64,000 nucleotides of DNA, taken from Caecibacteroides pullorum. GTDB lineage: Bacteria > Bacteroidota > Bacteroidia > Bacteroidales > Bacteroidaceae. The stretch is taken from the NCBI RefSeq assembly GCF_019239235.1, contig NZ_JAAZTS010000009.1, forward strand, positions 62,001-126,000, in the 5' to 3' direction. A model generated the notes under the pieces. That model was given only the letters and a program-made list of their open reading frames with translations, made no database searches and was not told where the DNA came from. Numbering within the stretch: the first letter of the stretch is position 1; each line of letters starts with the position of its first letter. Shown in pieces: positions 44,450 to 53,789 of this stretch. The position numbers and the translations under genes were made by a program.

Positions 44450-45343
44450 ATGAAGTATATCACAAAAGAAGTAAAGATAGGTATTGCAGGTATTGCAGCT
44501 CTATGCATATTAGTATATGGTATCAACTATCTGAAAGGTATCCACCTGTTCAAACCAGCCAGTTACTTTTATGTCAAATTCCAAAACGTCAACGGTCTCA
44601 CAAAATCAAGCCCGGTCTACGCCGATGGATATAAAGTGGGACTCGTACGCGAACTCTATTACGACTATGATGCCCCTGGCAATGTAGTAGCCGAAATTGA
44701 CGTAGACCCTGAACTGCGTATACCGAAAGGAAGTAGTGCAGAACTGGCCGCTGAAATGCTGGGAGGAGTTCGCATGAACTTACTACTTGCCAACAATCCG
44801 CGTGAACGCTACCAAATCGGTGATACCATCCCCGGATACTTAAACAACGGAATGATGGAAAAGGTAGCTAACATGATGCCTCAAATCGAGCAAATGATGC
44901 CTAAGCTCGACTCCATTCTCAGTTCTCTTAACGCAGTACTGGCCAATCCAGCCATTCCTGCATCATTAAAGAATATCGAAGAACTGACGGCCAACATGAA
45001 TGCAACCAGCAAACAATTGAAGGTACTTATGAGCAATGATATCCCGCAACTGACAGGCAAGTTGAACACCATCGGCGACAATTTCATTGCCATGTCCGAT
45101 AACCTCAAGCAAATCGATTATGCTGCAGCCATGCAAAAAATAGATTCTACACTGGCTAACGTACGAACACTTACAGACAAGCTGAATAGCAAAGATAATA
45201 CCGTAGGCTTACTGCTAAACGACCCACAGCTTTACCAGAACCTGAATGCAACAACGGCCAATGCTGCTAGTTTACTCGAAGACTTGAAAGCCCACCCCAA
45301 ACGCTATGTTCATTTCTCGCTTTTCGGCAAAAAAGACAAATAA
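44450..45343 (+). CDS. MlaD/MCE-domain lipid transport protein
   Basis: The 297-aa protein has one N-terminal membrane helix (about 10-26) and an MCE domain (about 36-115: VKFQNVNGLTKSSPVYADGY). A long helical C-terminal part with repeated TL-type heptads follows. MCE proteins bind phospholipids and form hexamers that move lipids between membranes with an MlaEF-type ABC permease. No permease or ATPase is nearby. The gene is probably in an operon with the preceding amidase gene. Confidence 0.9.
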   Translation: MKYITKEVKIGIAGIAALCILVYGINYLKGIHLFKPASYFYVKFQNVNGLTKSSPVYADGYKVGLVRELYYDYDAPGNVVAEIDVDPELRIPKGSSAELAAEMLGGVRMNLLLANNPRERYQIGDTIPGYLNNGMMEKVANMMPQIEQMMPKLDSILSSLNAVLANPAIPASLKNIEELTANMNATSKQLKVLMSNDIPQLTGKLNTIGDNFIAMSDNLKQIDYAAAMQKIDSTLANVRTLTDKLNSKDNTVGLLLNDPQLYQNLNATTANAASLLEDLKAHPKRYVHFSLFGKKDK

Positions 45344-45690
45344 AAAAATCTATTATATAGAATTCATCTAAATAAAGGCAAATTTAGCAAAAGCTGCAAG
45401 AAGCTAAGAAAATAGGGTAATTCAAAGCATTAAGGACTATTCCATCACAAAGAATAAAAGTCTTATAGATTTACATAGACATTCGTAATATACTAATATA
45501 CAAGTCCTTTTAAAAAAGCAACAGCCCTTCTCAAAGGGCTGTTTGCACGTTATGCGATAAATAGCTGAAAGTAAAGACCTTATTCATTGAATGAAAAAAG
45601 CAAGAAAAAAAGCATTTGTTTTTTTCAAATAAGATACCCAATTTTGCAAACGTAGAAGTTTCGCTAAATTGATAAATGTAGATAGCCGTT
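45344..45690. other. gene-free spacer before dnaA
   Basis: This is an A+T-rich 347-bp stretch. It holds a terminator-like hairpin (45518-45546, CAGCCCTT/AAGGGCTG) and a near-consensus -7 box (CAATTTTGC, about 45641-45649) before dnaA. I saw no DnaA boxes of the TTATCCACA type, no open frame and no RNA gene. Confidence 0.6.
45518..45546 (+). terminator. hairpin downstream of mlaD
   Basis: GCAACAGCCCTT pairs with AAGGGCTGTTTGC around a short loop. It lies 175 bp after the mlaD stop and its T run is weak, so its efficiency is uncertain. Confidence 0.5.
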
Positions 45691-47088
45691 ATGAGTAAAA
45701 ACAATCATGTCGGACTATGGAACGCGTGTCTTGACATCATTCGCGACAACGTTCCTGAACAGACATATAAAACTTGGTTTTGTCCAATCGTCCCATTAAA
45801 ATTTGAGGACGATACCTTGGTATTGCAGGTGCCGAGCCAATTCTTTTATGAATTTCTGGAAGAGAAATTCCTGGATTTGCTACGCCAAACAATTCATAAG
45901 GTTTTTGGCGAAAGAACCAAATTGATGTACAGTGTAATGGTGGTTAAAAACCCACCTACAGCTGTTCCTCTGCCTACTCATTCCGGTTCGTCCACTCCGG
46001 TATCTGCTGTACGCAAGACTACAACCAAAGACATTCCGCAGACACCACAAATAACCGAACTCGACCCTCACCTGAATAGAGATTACAATTTCGAAACATT
46101 CATAGAGGGAGAAAGCAACAAACTTTCACGTAGTGTGGCAGAAGCTGTTGCACTCAATCCGGCCAAAACCATTTTCAATCCGCTATTCTTCTATGGAGCA
46201 TCTGGCGTAGGGAAAACTCACCTCGCCAATGCCATCGGAACCAAAATTAAGGAACTTTACCCTGAAAAACGGGTGTTGTATGTCTCGGCCCACTTATTTC
46301 AGGTGCAATACACGGACTCCGTACGCAACAATACGACTAACGACTTCATCAACTTCTACCAGACAATTGACGTGCTGATCATCGATGATATCCAGGAATT
46401 TGCTGGAGTTACCAAAACTCAAAACACGTTCTTTCACATCTTCAACCATCTACATCAGAACGGGAAACAGCTTATCCTAACTTCGGATCGTGCCCCTGTA
46501 CTCCTACAAGGTATGGAAGAACGCCTCGTCACTCGTTTTAAGTGGGGTATGGTTGCCGAGCTCGAAAAGCCGACCGTCGAACTGCGCAAAGATATCTTAC
46601 GCAACAAAATACGTCGTGACGGTTTGCAATTTCCTCCAGAAGTTATTAATTATATCGCAGAAAACGTAAGTGACAGCGTACGCGATCTGGAAGGTATCAT
46701 TATTTCCATCATGGCCCATTCAACCATCTATAATAAAGATGTAGATTTGGAACTGGCTCAACGGATTGTACGTAAAGTTACCCAAAACGAAAGTAAAGCC
46801 ATAACGATAGACAATATCATCAATACGGTATGCAAGCACTTTGATTTGGATACAAGTGCTATCCATACAAAATCCAGAAAGCGAGAAGTGGTACAGGCAC
46901 GACAGATTGCCATGTATCTGGCTAAAAATCACACAGACTTTTCAACGGCCAAAATTGGTTCTTTAATAGGCAACAAAGACCATGCAACCGTTCTACATGC
47001 CTGCAAAACGATCAGTGAGCTGAAAGAAGTAAGTAAAAGTTTCCAAGCCGAATTAGAAGAAATACAGACGGCCTTGAAACAACAATAG
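45691..47088 (+). CDS. dnaA: chromosomal replication initiator DnaA
   Basis: The 465-aa protein has an N-terminal DnaB-interaction domain (about 1-85) and a Pro/Thr-rich linker (about 90-130). The AAA+ core has Walker [12 protein letters not shown] (about 169-179) and Walker [11 protein letters not shown]. The C-terminal DNA-binding domain has [17 protein letters not shown] and the signature [14 protein letters not shown]. It opens oriC. An origin is not evident next to it, and dnaN and rpmH are not adjacent. Confidence 0.97.
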   Translation: MSKNNHVGLWNACLDIIRDNVPEQTYKTWFCPIVPLKFEDDTLVLQVPSQFFYEFLEEKFLDLLRQTIHKVFGERTKLMYSVMVVKNPPTAVPLPTHSGSSTPVSAVRKTTTKDIPQTPQITELDPHLNRDYNFETFIEGESNKLSRSVAEAVALNPAKTIFNPLFFYGASGVGKTHLANAIGTKIKELYPEKRVLYVSAHLFQVQYTDSVRNNTTNDFINFYQTIDVLIIDDIQEFAGVTKTQNTFFHIFNHLHQNGKQLILTSDRAPVLLQGMEERLVTRFKWGMVAELEKPTVELRKDILRNKIRRDGLQFPPEVINYIAENVSDSVRDLEGIIISIMAHSTIYNKDVDLELAQRIVRKVTQNESKAITIDNIINTVCKHFDLDTSAIHTKSRKREVVQARQIAMYLAKNHTDFSTAKIGSLIGNKDHATVLHACKTISELKEVSKSFQAELEEIQTALKQQ

Positions 47089-47110
47089 GATAAAGTAAAC
47101 TCATAACGAT

Positions 47111-47142
47111 GAAAAAGCAGGGATCAAAATCCCTGCTTTTTC
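47111..47142. terminator. bidirectional terminator after dnaA
   Basis: A perfect 14-bp stem (GAAAAAGCAGGGAT / ATCCCTGCTTTTTC) closes a 4-nt loop. It overlaps the last codons of the converging nitroreductase gene, so that gene's stop lies inside its own terminator. Confidence 0.88.
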
Positions 47143-47858
47143 ATTATATTCCATAGCAATTCAGACATGGCTTCTGCATCTTTTTTCGTATAGCGAACAT
47201 CCGTAAAGACTTGGGCTAAAGTCGCTTTACTATTTTCTGTCACATACTGTCTATTCTCGGGCAATGATTCTTTATAAGCATACAAACGGTCAATGTCCTC
47301 AGGCGTATAGTCGTGATAAACTTCTTCATGAACTACCGCTTCCAATGGCAAACGATCAACTTGAGCAGGATCTTCAGCCGGCCATCCCACTGTAACGGTC
47401 GTGATGGGGAACACCAACTCCGGCAACTCCAGTGCTTCAATAATCAAATGAGGATTGTATGTAGTAGTACCCAAATAGCAAATACCCAATCCTTTTTCCT
47501 CGGCGGCCACGCAAAATGTCTGAGCAGCCAGCAAGGCATCAACAGCTCCCGTTACAAACCATTCAAAGTTATTATACCCCGGCTCGGCCTGACGCTGCCG
47601 ACACCATTTGCTAAACCGGTTCAAATCTATACAGAAAGTGAGTACAACCGGCGCAGCTGTCACCATTGGCTGATTGAAATGTGCCGGAGCCAGTTTACCC
47701 TTCCGGTCGGCATCGCGGGTCACCACCACGCTATAGGTCTGCATGTTTCCAACGGTCGATGCACGAAACGCCGTTTCAAGTAAATCATTTAACAAATCAA
47801 CAGGAATGTCCTTCTGCTGATATTTACGGATTGTTTTTCTCTGTTTCAAGCTTCCCAT
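47124..47858 (-). CDS. nitroreductase family protein (NfsA-like)
   Basis: This 244-aa flavoprotein has the N-terminal FMN motif QRKTIRKYQQKDIP (about 6-19), the central GAVDALLAAQTFCVAAEEKG and the GICYLGTTTYNP region. The length and the tail of about 60 residues after the core resemble NfsA/FRP-type NADPH oxidoreductases. It reduces nitro compounds or quinones; in anaerobes such enzymes can activate nitroimidazole drugs. A good -7 element precedes it at 47875-47883. Confidence 0.88.
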   Translation of the reverse strand: MGSLKQRKTIRKYQQKDIPVDLLNDLLETAFRASTVGNMQTYSVVVTRDADRKGKLAPAHFNQPMVTAAPVVLTFCIDLNRFSKWCRQRQAEPGYNNFEWFVTGAVDALLAAQTFCVAAEEKGLGICYLGTTTYNPHLIIEALELPELVFPITTVTVGWPAEDPAQVDRLPLEAVVHEEVYHDYTPEDIDRLYAYKESLPENRQYVTENSKATLAQVFTDVRYTKKDAEAMSELLWNIMKKQGF

Positions 47859-47874
47859 ACTTCTTCTTTTTTCT

Positions 47875-47883
47875 GCAAATATA
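47875..47883 (-). promoter_or_regulatory. -7 promoter element of the nitroreductase gene
   Basis: The minus strand reads TATATTTGC, 17 bp before the ATG. Confidence 0.55.
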
Positions 47884-48203
47884 TAAAAGATTTAAGTAAT
47901 TACCTTCTTTCTAGGCATAATCCTTCCCCACTCCATACCTAAAAAACAATTCAAAAATCTTCTCATATGCTCACTGCTTTTCTTTTTTGAAAACTTCCCC
48001 ATATATTCCAAAATAGTAAACATCTAAAATACAGACAGATAACTGTTATAAACAAGAAACTTGCAATCTGTTGATAAAAACATGATTATTTATTTTGTCG
48101 GATGGAAAAACATTCATAGATTTGCAAACACATTTGTTAGCCAATGGCAAAACTTCTACAATATTGCTAATTGAATCAATAAAATCTAAAAGAATAGACC
48201 ATC
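47884..48203. other. gene-free leader region of nrdJ
   Basis: This A+T-rich stretch lies between divergent genes. It contains the nrdJ promoter and about 70 nt of likely leader. I looked for a cobalamin riboswitch because the downstream enzyme uses B12 and saw no recognisable B12 box or leader fold. No small open frame was found. Confidence 0.5.
48094..48125 (+). promoter_or_regulatory. promoter of nrdJ
   Basis: TTTG (48094-48097), 19 bp, then TAGATTTGC (48117-48125) is an excellent match to the Bacteroides -33/-7 consensus. It leaves a leader of roughly 70 nt. Confidence 0.75.
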
Positions 48204-50741
48204 GTGGAAAAGAGAACTTTTACTTATCAGGAAGCCTTTGAAGCATCTTTACAATACTTCCAAGGCGATGAACTGGCTGCCAGGGTATGGGTGAACAAAT
48301 ATGCCGTCAAGGACTCCTTCGGCAATATTTACGAAAAGTCACCAGAAGATATGCATTGGCGTATCGCAAACGAAGTGGCTCGTATTGAGGCCAAGTATCC
48401 CAATTCCTTGAGCGCCGAAGAGTTGTTCAAGCTGTTGGATCACTTCAAATACATCGTTCCACAAGGAAGCCCCATGACAGGCATCGGAAACAATTACCAG
48501 GTTGCTTCTCTGTCCAACTGCTTCGTAATTGGAGTAGACGGTGAAGCCGACTCTTACGGCGCCATCTTCAAAATCGACGAAGAGCAAGTACAGCTGATGA
48601 AAAGACGCGGCGGCGTAGGCCACGATCTTTCACACATTCGTCCCAAAGGATCTCCGGTAAAGAACTCGGCCCTCACTTCCACCGGTTTGGTTCCTTTTAT
48701 GGAACGCTATTCGAACTCCACCCGCGAGGTAGCACAAGACGGACGCCGTGGTGCCCTAATGCTCAGCGTTTCCATCAAACATCCCGATTCTGAAGCTTTC
48801 ATCGACGCCAAAATGACTGAAGGCAAGGTGACAGGCGCTAATGTTTCGGTGAAACTGGATGACGCATTCATGGAAGCCGCCGTCAGCGGTACTCCTTATG
48901 TACAACAATACCCAATCGACAGCCCCAATCCGCTTGTAAAGAAAACCATAGACGCAAGTACTCTGTGGAAGAAAATTGTCCACAACGCATGGAAGTCTGC
49001 TGAACCCGGCGTACTATTCTGGGACACTATCATCCGCGAATCTGTCCCTGACTGTTATGCAGACTTGGGCTACCGCACTGTATCTACCAATCCTTGCGGT
49101 GAAATTCCCCTTTGCCCGTACGATTCATGCCGTCTACTGGCTATCAACCTCTATTCTTACGTGGTCAATCCATTCAAACCCGACGCTTATTTCGACTTCG
49201 AGCTGTTCAAGAAACATGTAGCCTTGGCACAGCGAATCATGGACGACATTATCGACCTGGAGTTGGAAAAAATCGAACGGATCATGGAAAAGATAGACTC
49301 CGATCCGGAAAGCGATGCTGTCAAGGAAACAGAACGTACTCTATGGCAAAAGATCTACAAAAAGAGTGGCCAAGGACGCCGTACCGGGGTAGGTATCACG
49401 GCCGAAGGCGATATGCTGGCTGCTCTAAACCTGCGCTATGGTACGGAAGAAGCAACAGCTTTCTCTGAACAAGTACACAAGACCATCGCCCTGAGCGCTT
49501 ACCGCTCGTCGGTCGAAATGGCAAAAGAACGCGGAGCATTCGAAATCTACGACACCGAACGCGAAAAGAACAATCCGTTCATCAACCGCCTGCGTGAAGC
49601 CGATCCTGAGCTCTACGAAGAAATGGCCCAATACGGTCGACGCAATATCGCCTGCCTAACCATCGCTCCTACCGGAACCACCAGCCTGATGACGCAAACC
49701 ACCTCGGGTATTGAGCCTGTGTTCCTGCCGGTATACAAACGCCGTCGCAAAGTAAACCCCAACGACACCAACGTCCGTATCGACTTTGTAGACGAAACCG
49801 GTGACGCATTCGAAGAATATGTAGTGTTCCACCCGAAGTTCGTCACTTGGATGGAAGCTCAGGGCCTTAACCCTGCCAAGCGTTATACCCAAGAAGAAAT
49901 CGACGAAATGGTGACACGCTCACCCTATTATAAAGCCACGTCCAACGACGTAGACTGGCTGATGAAAGTCAAAATGCAAGGACGCGTGCAGAAGTGGGTG
50001 GACCACTCCATCAGCGTCACCATCAACCTGCCCAACAATGTCGACGAAGAACTGGTCAACCGTCTCTATGTAGAAGCCTGGCGTTCGGGTTGCAAGGGAT
50101 GTACCGTCTACCGCGACGGTTCACGCTCGGGCGTGCTCATCTCTACCAAAAGCGACAAGAAAGACGAATTGCCCCCCTGCAAACCGCCTACGATTGTCGA
50201 AACACGCCCCAAAGTGCTCGACGCCGAAGTGGTACGCTTCCAGAACAATAAAGAAAAATGGGTGGCTTTCGTGGGCCTGCTCAACGGACACCCCTACGAA
50301 ATTTTCACCGGTGTGCTTGACGATGACGAAGGTATCGTACTCCCCAAGAATGTCGTTTCAGGCCACATCATCAAGAATGTTGACGAAAACGGTATCAAGC
50401 GTTACGACTTCCAGTTCGAGAACAAGCGCGGCTACAAAGTCACGATTGAAGGCTTGTCCGAGAAGTTCAATAAGGAATACTGGAACTACGCCAAGCTTAT
50501 CTCAGGCGTACTACGCTACCGCATGCCTATCGAGCAGGTCATCAAGCTGGTAGGATCCCTACAGCTTGACAGCGAAAACATCAACACCTGGAAAAACGGT
50601 GTAGAACGTGCCTTGAAAAAATATGTGCTCGACGGCACAGAGGCCAAGGGTCAGAAATGTCCCAACTGCGGCAATGAGAGTCTCGTCTACCAGGAAGGCT
50701 GCCTCATCTGCAAGACTTGCGGTGCTTCCCGCTGCGGATAA
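48204..50741 (+). CDS. nrdJ: adenosylcobalamin-dependent ribonucleotide reductase (class II)
   Basis: The 845-aa protein begins at GTG 48204; an in-frame TAG closes the frame two codons upstream. The reductase core has SNCFVIGVD (about 110-118), the finger-loop STNPCGEIPL (about 296-305) and the catalytic block TGTTSLMTQTTSGIEP. A TSCPD-type domain (VEAWRSGCKGCTVYRDGSRS) and a C-terminal zinc ribbon with CPNCGNES and CLICKTCG follow. It makes deoxyribonucleotides using B12, without oxygen or a tyrosyl-radical partner, which suits an anaerobe. Confidence 0.95.
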   Translation: MEKRTFTYQEAFEASLQYFQGDELAARVWVNKYAVKDSFGNIYEKSPEDMHWRIANEVARIEAKYPNSLSAEELFKLLDHFKYIVPQGSPMTGIGNNYQVASLSNCFVIGVDGEADSYGAIFKIDEEQVQLMKRRGGVGHDLSHIRPKGSPVKNSALTSTGLVPFMERYSNSTREVAQDGRRGALMLSVSIKHPDSEAFIDAKMTEGKVTGANVSVKLDDAFMEAAVSGTPYVQQYPIDSPNPLVKKTIDASTLWKKIVHNAWKSAEPGVLFWDTIIRESVPDCYADLGYRTVSTNPCGEIPLCPYDSCRLLAINLYSYVVNPFKPDAYFDFELFKKHVALAQRIMDDIIDLELEKIERIMEKIDSDPESDAVKETERTLWQKIYKKSGQGRRTGVGITAEGDMLAALNLRYGTEEATAFSEQVHKTIALSAYRSSVEMAKERGAFEIYDTEREKNNPFINRLREADPELYEEMAQYGRRNIACLTIAPTGTTSLMTQTTSGIEPVFLPVYKRRRKVNPNDTNVRIDFVDETGDAFEEYVVFHPKFVTWMEAQGLNPAKRYTQEEIDEMVTRSPYYKATSNDVDWLMKVKMQGRVQKWVDHSISVTINLPNNVDEELVNRLYVEAWRSGCKGCTVYRDGSRSGVLISTKSDKKDELPPCKPPTIVETRPKVLDAEVVRFQNNKEKWVAFVGLLNGHPYEIFTGVLDDDEGIVLPKNVVSGHIIKNVDENGIKRYDFQFENKRGYKVTIEGLSEKFNKEYWNYAKLISGVLRYRMPIEQVIKLVGSLQLDSENINTWKNGVERALKKYVLDGTEAKGQKCPNCGNESLVYQEGCLICKTCGASRCG

Positions 50742-50787
50742 ACGGGCTGCAAACACAAACGTTTGCATAGGATTTTAAAATACTTGG

Positions 50788-50854
50788 ACAACGATAGCTG
50801 CATGACTATGAAGAATATTTTCTATACTTGCATAGTCAATGCAGCTATTGTCGT
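50788..50854. repeat. long inverted repeat in the malQ leader
   Basis: The arms at 50788-50810 and 50831-50854 (core ATAGCTGCAT) are nearly perfect complements of 23-24 nt around a 20-nt A+T-rich loop. The loop ends in TATACTTGC (50823-50831), a near-consensus -7 box. It lies 18 bp before the malQ ATG. It could be an operator with two half-sites around the promoter, or an RNA hairpin that affects malQ translation. Confidence 0.75.
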
Positions 50855-50872
50855 TCATATAAATCTAATAAT

Positions 50873-53563
50873 ATGATACTTTCATTCAACATCGAATATC
50901 GTACCAGTTGGGGAGAGGAAATCAAAGTCCTGGGTTCCGTCCCCGAATTAGGAAGTAACATGCCCGGACAAGCCGTTCCCATGCATACAGTGGACGGTAT
51001 ACACTGGACAGCGGAAGTCGAAATCGGACTACCCGAAACGAAAGAAATCCATTACAGTTACCATGTCTACCGCGACGGACAAGCCGTCCGCAACGAATGG
51101 AACAGCCTGCCGCGTGTCTTGTACGTCTCCGACGATCCCGCCAAGACCTACCGTCTGGAAGACAGCTGGAAGAACCTGCCGGAACAGCAGTATTTCTACA
51201 CCTCGGCCTTCACTGAGTCGCTCCTGGCCCATCACGACCGCGAAGCAGCCCCACGGGGATGCCAACGCAGCCTGGTCCTCAAAGCCTACGCGCCCTGCAT
51301 TGACAGCGGACATGCACTGGCTGTGTGTGGAAGTGTGGACGCCCTGGGCGGATGGAATCCCGACAAAGCCATCCTGATGAGCGACGCCAACTTCCCCGAA
51401 TGGCAGGTGGAAATCGACGCCTCCGACCTGACCTTCCCGCTGGAATACAAATTCGTCCTCTATAAGAAAGAAGAAAGCCGCGTCGTGGCTTGGGAAAACA
51501 ATCCCAACCGCTATTTGGCCGATCCGAAACTGGGCGACGCCGAGACACTGGTTGTAGGCGACCGCTACGTCTACTTCAGTCTGCCCGCCTGGAAGGGTGC
51601 CGGCACGGCCATCCCCGTCTTCTCCCTCCGCTCCGAAGGCAGCTTCGGCGTGGGCGACTTCGGTGACCTGATGAAGATGATCGACTGGGCCGTCAAAACC
51701 CACCAGAAGGCCGTGCAGATTCTCCCGATCAACGACACGACCATGACTCACTCATGGACCGACTCTTATCCCTACAGCAGCATCTCCATCTACGCCTTCC
51801 ACCCCATGTACACCGACCTGCGACAACTGGGTACCTTGGACGACCGCGAGAAAATGGAGCAGTTCGAACAGCGACGCCAGGAACTGAATGCCCTGCCCGC
51901 CATCGACTACGAAGCCGTCAACGAAGCCAAGTGGGAATATTTTCGCCTGATCTTCGCCCAGGAAGGCGAAGCTGTGCTGGCATCCGAAGACTTCCGCGCC
52001 TTCTTCGAGACCAACAAGGAATGGCTCCAACCCTATGCCGTCTTCAGCTATCTGCGCGACGCCCACCGGACACCTAACTTCCGCGAGTGGCCGCGCTACA
52101 ACGATTACCGCCAGGAAGACATCGACACCTTGTGCAATCCCCAGTCGGCCGACTATCCACATATCGCCATCTACTACTACATCCAGTACCAGCTCCACCG
52201 CCAGCTGCTAGCTGCTACCCGCCATGCCCGTGCCAACGGAGTGGTGCTCAAGGGCGACATCCCCATCGGCATCAGCCGCAACAGTGTCGAGGCCTGGAAG
52301 GAGCCCCATTACTTCAACCTGAACGGACAGGCAGGTGCCCCGCCCGACGACTTCTCTGCCAACGGACAGAACTGGGGCCTCCCCACCTACAACTGGGACG
52401 TGATGGAGCAAGACGGCTATGCCTGGTGGATGAAGCGTTTCCGCAAAATGTCCGAATACTTCGACGCCTACCGCATCGACCACATCCTGGGCTTCTTCCG
52501 CATCTGGGAGATTCCGATGGACGCCGTCCACGGCCTGCTGGGACAGTTCGTCCCTGCCCTGCCCATGACGCGTGAAGAAATCGAGAGCTACGGCCTCGGC
52601 TTCCGTCCCGAGTTCCTGAAACCCTATATCCACGAGTACTTCCTCGGACAGATGTTCGGCCCGCACACCGACTACGTGAAGCAGACCTTCATCGAGCCCA
52701 CCGACACGTGGGAAGTCTACCGTATGCGTCCCGAGTTCGACACACAGCGCAAGGTGGAAGCCTACTTCGACGGCAAGACCGACGACGACAGCGTCTGGAT
52801 ACGCGACGGCCTTTACGCCCTTATCAGCGACGTTCTGTTCGTGCCCGACCGCAACGATCCCTCGAAATACCATCCACGCATTGGCGTGCAGCACGACTAC
52901 ATCTATCGCTCGCTGAACGACTGGGAGAAAGCCGCCTTCAACCGCCTGTACGACCACTACTACTACCACCGCCACAACGATTTCTGGGGACAGCAGGCCA
53001 TGAAGAAGCTCCCGCAGCTGACGCAGTCCACCCGCATGCTCGTCTGCGGCGAAGACCTCGGCATGATTCCCGCCTGCGTGGCGTGGGTGATGAACGAGCT
53101 ACGCATCCTCTCGCTCGAGATACAGCGCATGCCTAAGGACCCCAGCCAGGAGTTCGGACACCCCGAATGGTATCCCTACCGTTCCGTCTGCACCATCTCC
53201 ACCCACGACATGTCCACCCTGCGTGGCTGGTGGGAGGAAGACGCCCAGCAGACGCAGCGCTACTACAACCACGCTCTAGGCCACTACGGCACTGCCCCTG
53301 CCGTGGCCACGCCCGAACTGTGCGAGCAGGTGGTGCGCGCCCATCTGACGAGCAACTCCATGCTCAGCATCCTCTCCTTCCAGGACTGGATGTCGGTCGA
53401 CGGGCAGCTGCGCAACCCCAACGTGGCCGAAGAGCGCATCAACGTGCCTGCCAACCCACGCCACTACTGGCGCTACCGCATGCACCTGACGCTGGAACAA
53501 CTCATGGCCGCCGACGACTTGAACAACAAGATCCGGCAGATGATTGCCGACAGCGGACGCTGA
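50873..53563 (+). CDS. malQ: 4-alpha-glucanotransferase with tandem CBM20 domains
   Basis: The 896-aa protein starts at ATG 50873 (MILSFNIEYRTSWGEEI). Two CBM20 starch-binding modules (about 1-105 and 135-240, with VLGSVPELG and VCGSVDALGGWNP) precede a GH77 amylomaltase. The GH77 part has the nucleophile Asp in AYRIDHILGFFR, acid Glu in CGEDLGMIP and the stabilising Asp in STHDMSTLRGWW. This layout resembles plant DPE2 rather than E. coli MalQ. It transfers glucan chains between maltodextrins in the cytosol, completing starch breakdown begun by pullulanase and amylases. Confidence 0.94.
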   Translation: MILSFNIEYRTSWGEEIKVLGSVPELGSNMPGQAVPMHTVDGIHWTAEVEIGLPETKEIHYSYHVYRDGQAVRNEWNSLPRVLYVSDDPAKTYRLEDSWKNLPEQQYFYTSAFTESLLAHHDREAAPRGCQRSLVLKAYAPCIDSGHALAVCGSVDALGGWNPDKAILMSDANFPEWQVEIDASDLTFPLEYKFVLYKKEESRVVAWENNPNRYLADPKLGDAETLVVGDRYVYFSLPAWKGAGTAIPVFSLRSEGSFGVGDFGDLMKMIDWAVKTHQKAVQILPINDTTMTHSWTDSYPYSSISIYAFHPMYTDLRQLGTLDDREKMEQFEQRRQELNALPAIDYEAVNEAKWEYFRLIFAQEGEAVLASEDFRAFFETNKEWLQPYAVFSYLRDAHRTPNFREWPRYNDYRQEDIDTLCNPQSADYPHIAIYYYIQYQLHRQLLAATRHARANGVVLKGDIPIGISRNSVEAWKEPHYFNLNGQAGAPPDDFSANGQNWGLPTYNWDVMEQDGYAWWMKRFRKMSEYFDAYRIDHILGFFRIWEIPMDAVHGLLGQFVPALPMTREEIESYGLGFRPEFLKPYIHEYFLGQMFGPHTDYVKQTFIEPTDTWEVYRMRPEFDTQRKVEAYFDGKTDDDSVWIRDGLYALISDVLFVPDRNDPSKYHPRIGVQHDYIYRSLNDWEKAAFNRLYDHYYYHRHNDFWGQQAMKKLPQLTQSTRMLVCGEDLGMIPACVAWVMNELRILSLEIQRMPKDPSQEFGHPEWYPYRSVCTISTHDMSTLRGWWEEDAQQTQRYYNHALGHYGTAPAVATPELCEQVVRAHLTSNSMLSILSFQDWMSVDGQLRNPNVAEERINVPANPRHYWRYRMHLTLEQLMAADDLNNKIRQMIADSGR

Positions 53564-53597
53564 CGCATCGCCGTCCTTGCCGGAAACGGATTTTCCC

Positions 53598-53647
53598 TTC
53601 AGGCCGTCTCGGGATGAACACTGACTTTCATTTCGGGACGGCCTGAA
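53598..53647. repeat. hairpin downstream of malQ
   Basis: An 11-bp perfect stem (TTCAGGCCGTC / GACGGCCTGAA) with a 28-nt loop lies 35 bp after malQ. It lacks a T run, so termination here is unproven. Confidence 0.6.
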
Positions 53648-53685
53648 AACGTTCTACCCCCTGCCCGCCGCTCAACATGACAGGG

Positions 53686-53703
53686 GTGGTGCGTCCCTAC
53701 ATC
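53686..53703. repeat. left copy of an 18-bp inverted word bounding the accessory segment
   Basis: The minus strand reads GATGTAGGGACGCACCAC. The same 18 bases occur on the plus strand at 57215-57232, about 3.5 kb away, in opposite orientation. Confidence 0.7.
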
Positions 53704-53789
53704 GTCCGCGTATCCATTTTTTTCGCGAGATGTTTGCATAATCTTAATTCATTTTGTACTTTGTGCCGCAAATACCAATAAAGATAAGT

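Noticed and set aside
45344..45690. Replication origin next to dnaA
   Set aside because: No cluster of TTATCCACA-type boxes and no typical unwinding-region layout in either flank of dnaA.
47884..48203. Cobalamin riboswitch before nrdJ
   Set aside because: It would be expected from the enzyme's cofactor, but no B12 box or matching leader fold was seen.
50788..50854. Invertible promoter
   Set aside because: The inverted arms enclose only 20 nt, too short for a known site-specific inversion segment, and no recombinase gene is nearby; treated as operator or RNA hairpin.
53598..53647. Intrinsic terminator of malQ
   Set aside because: The stem is good but no T run follows on either strand, so it is listed only as a hairpin.
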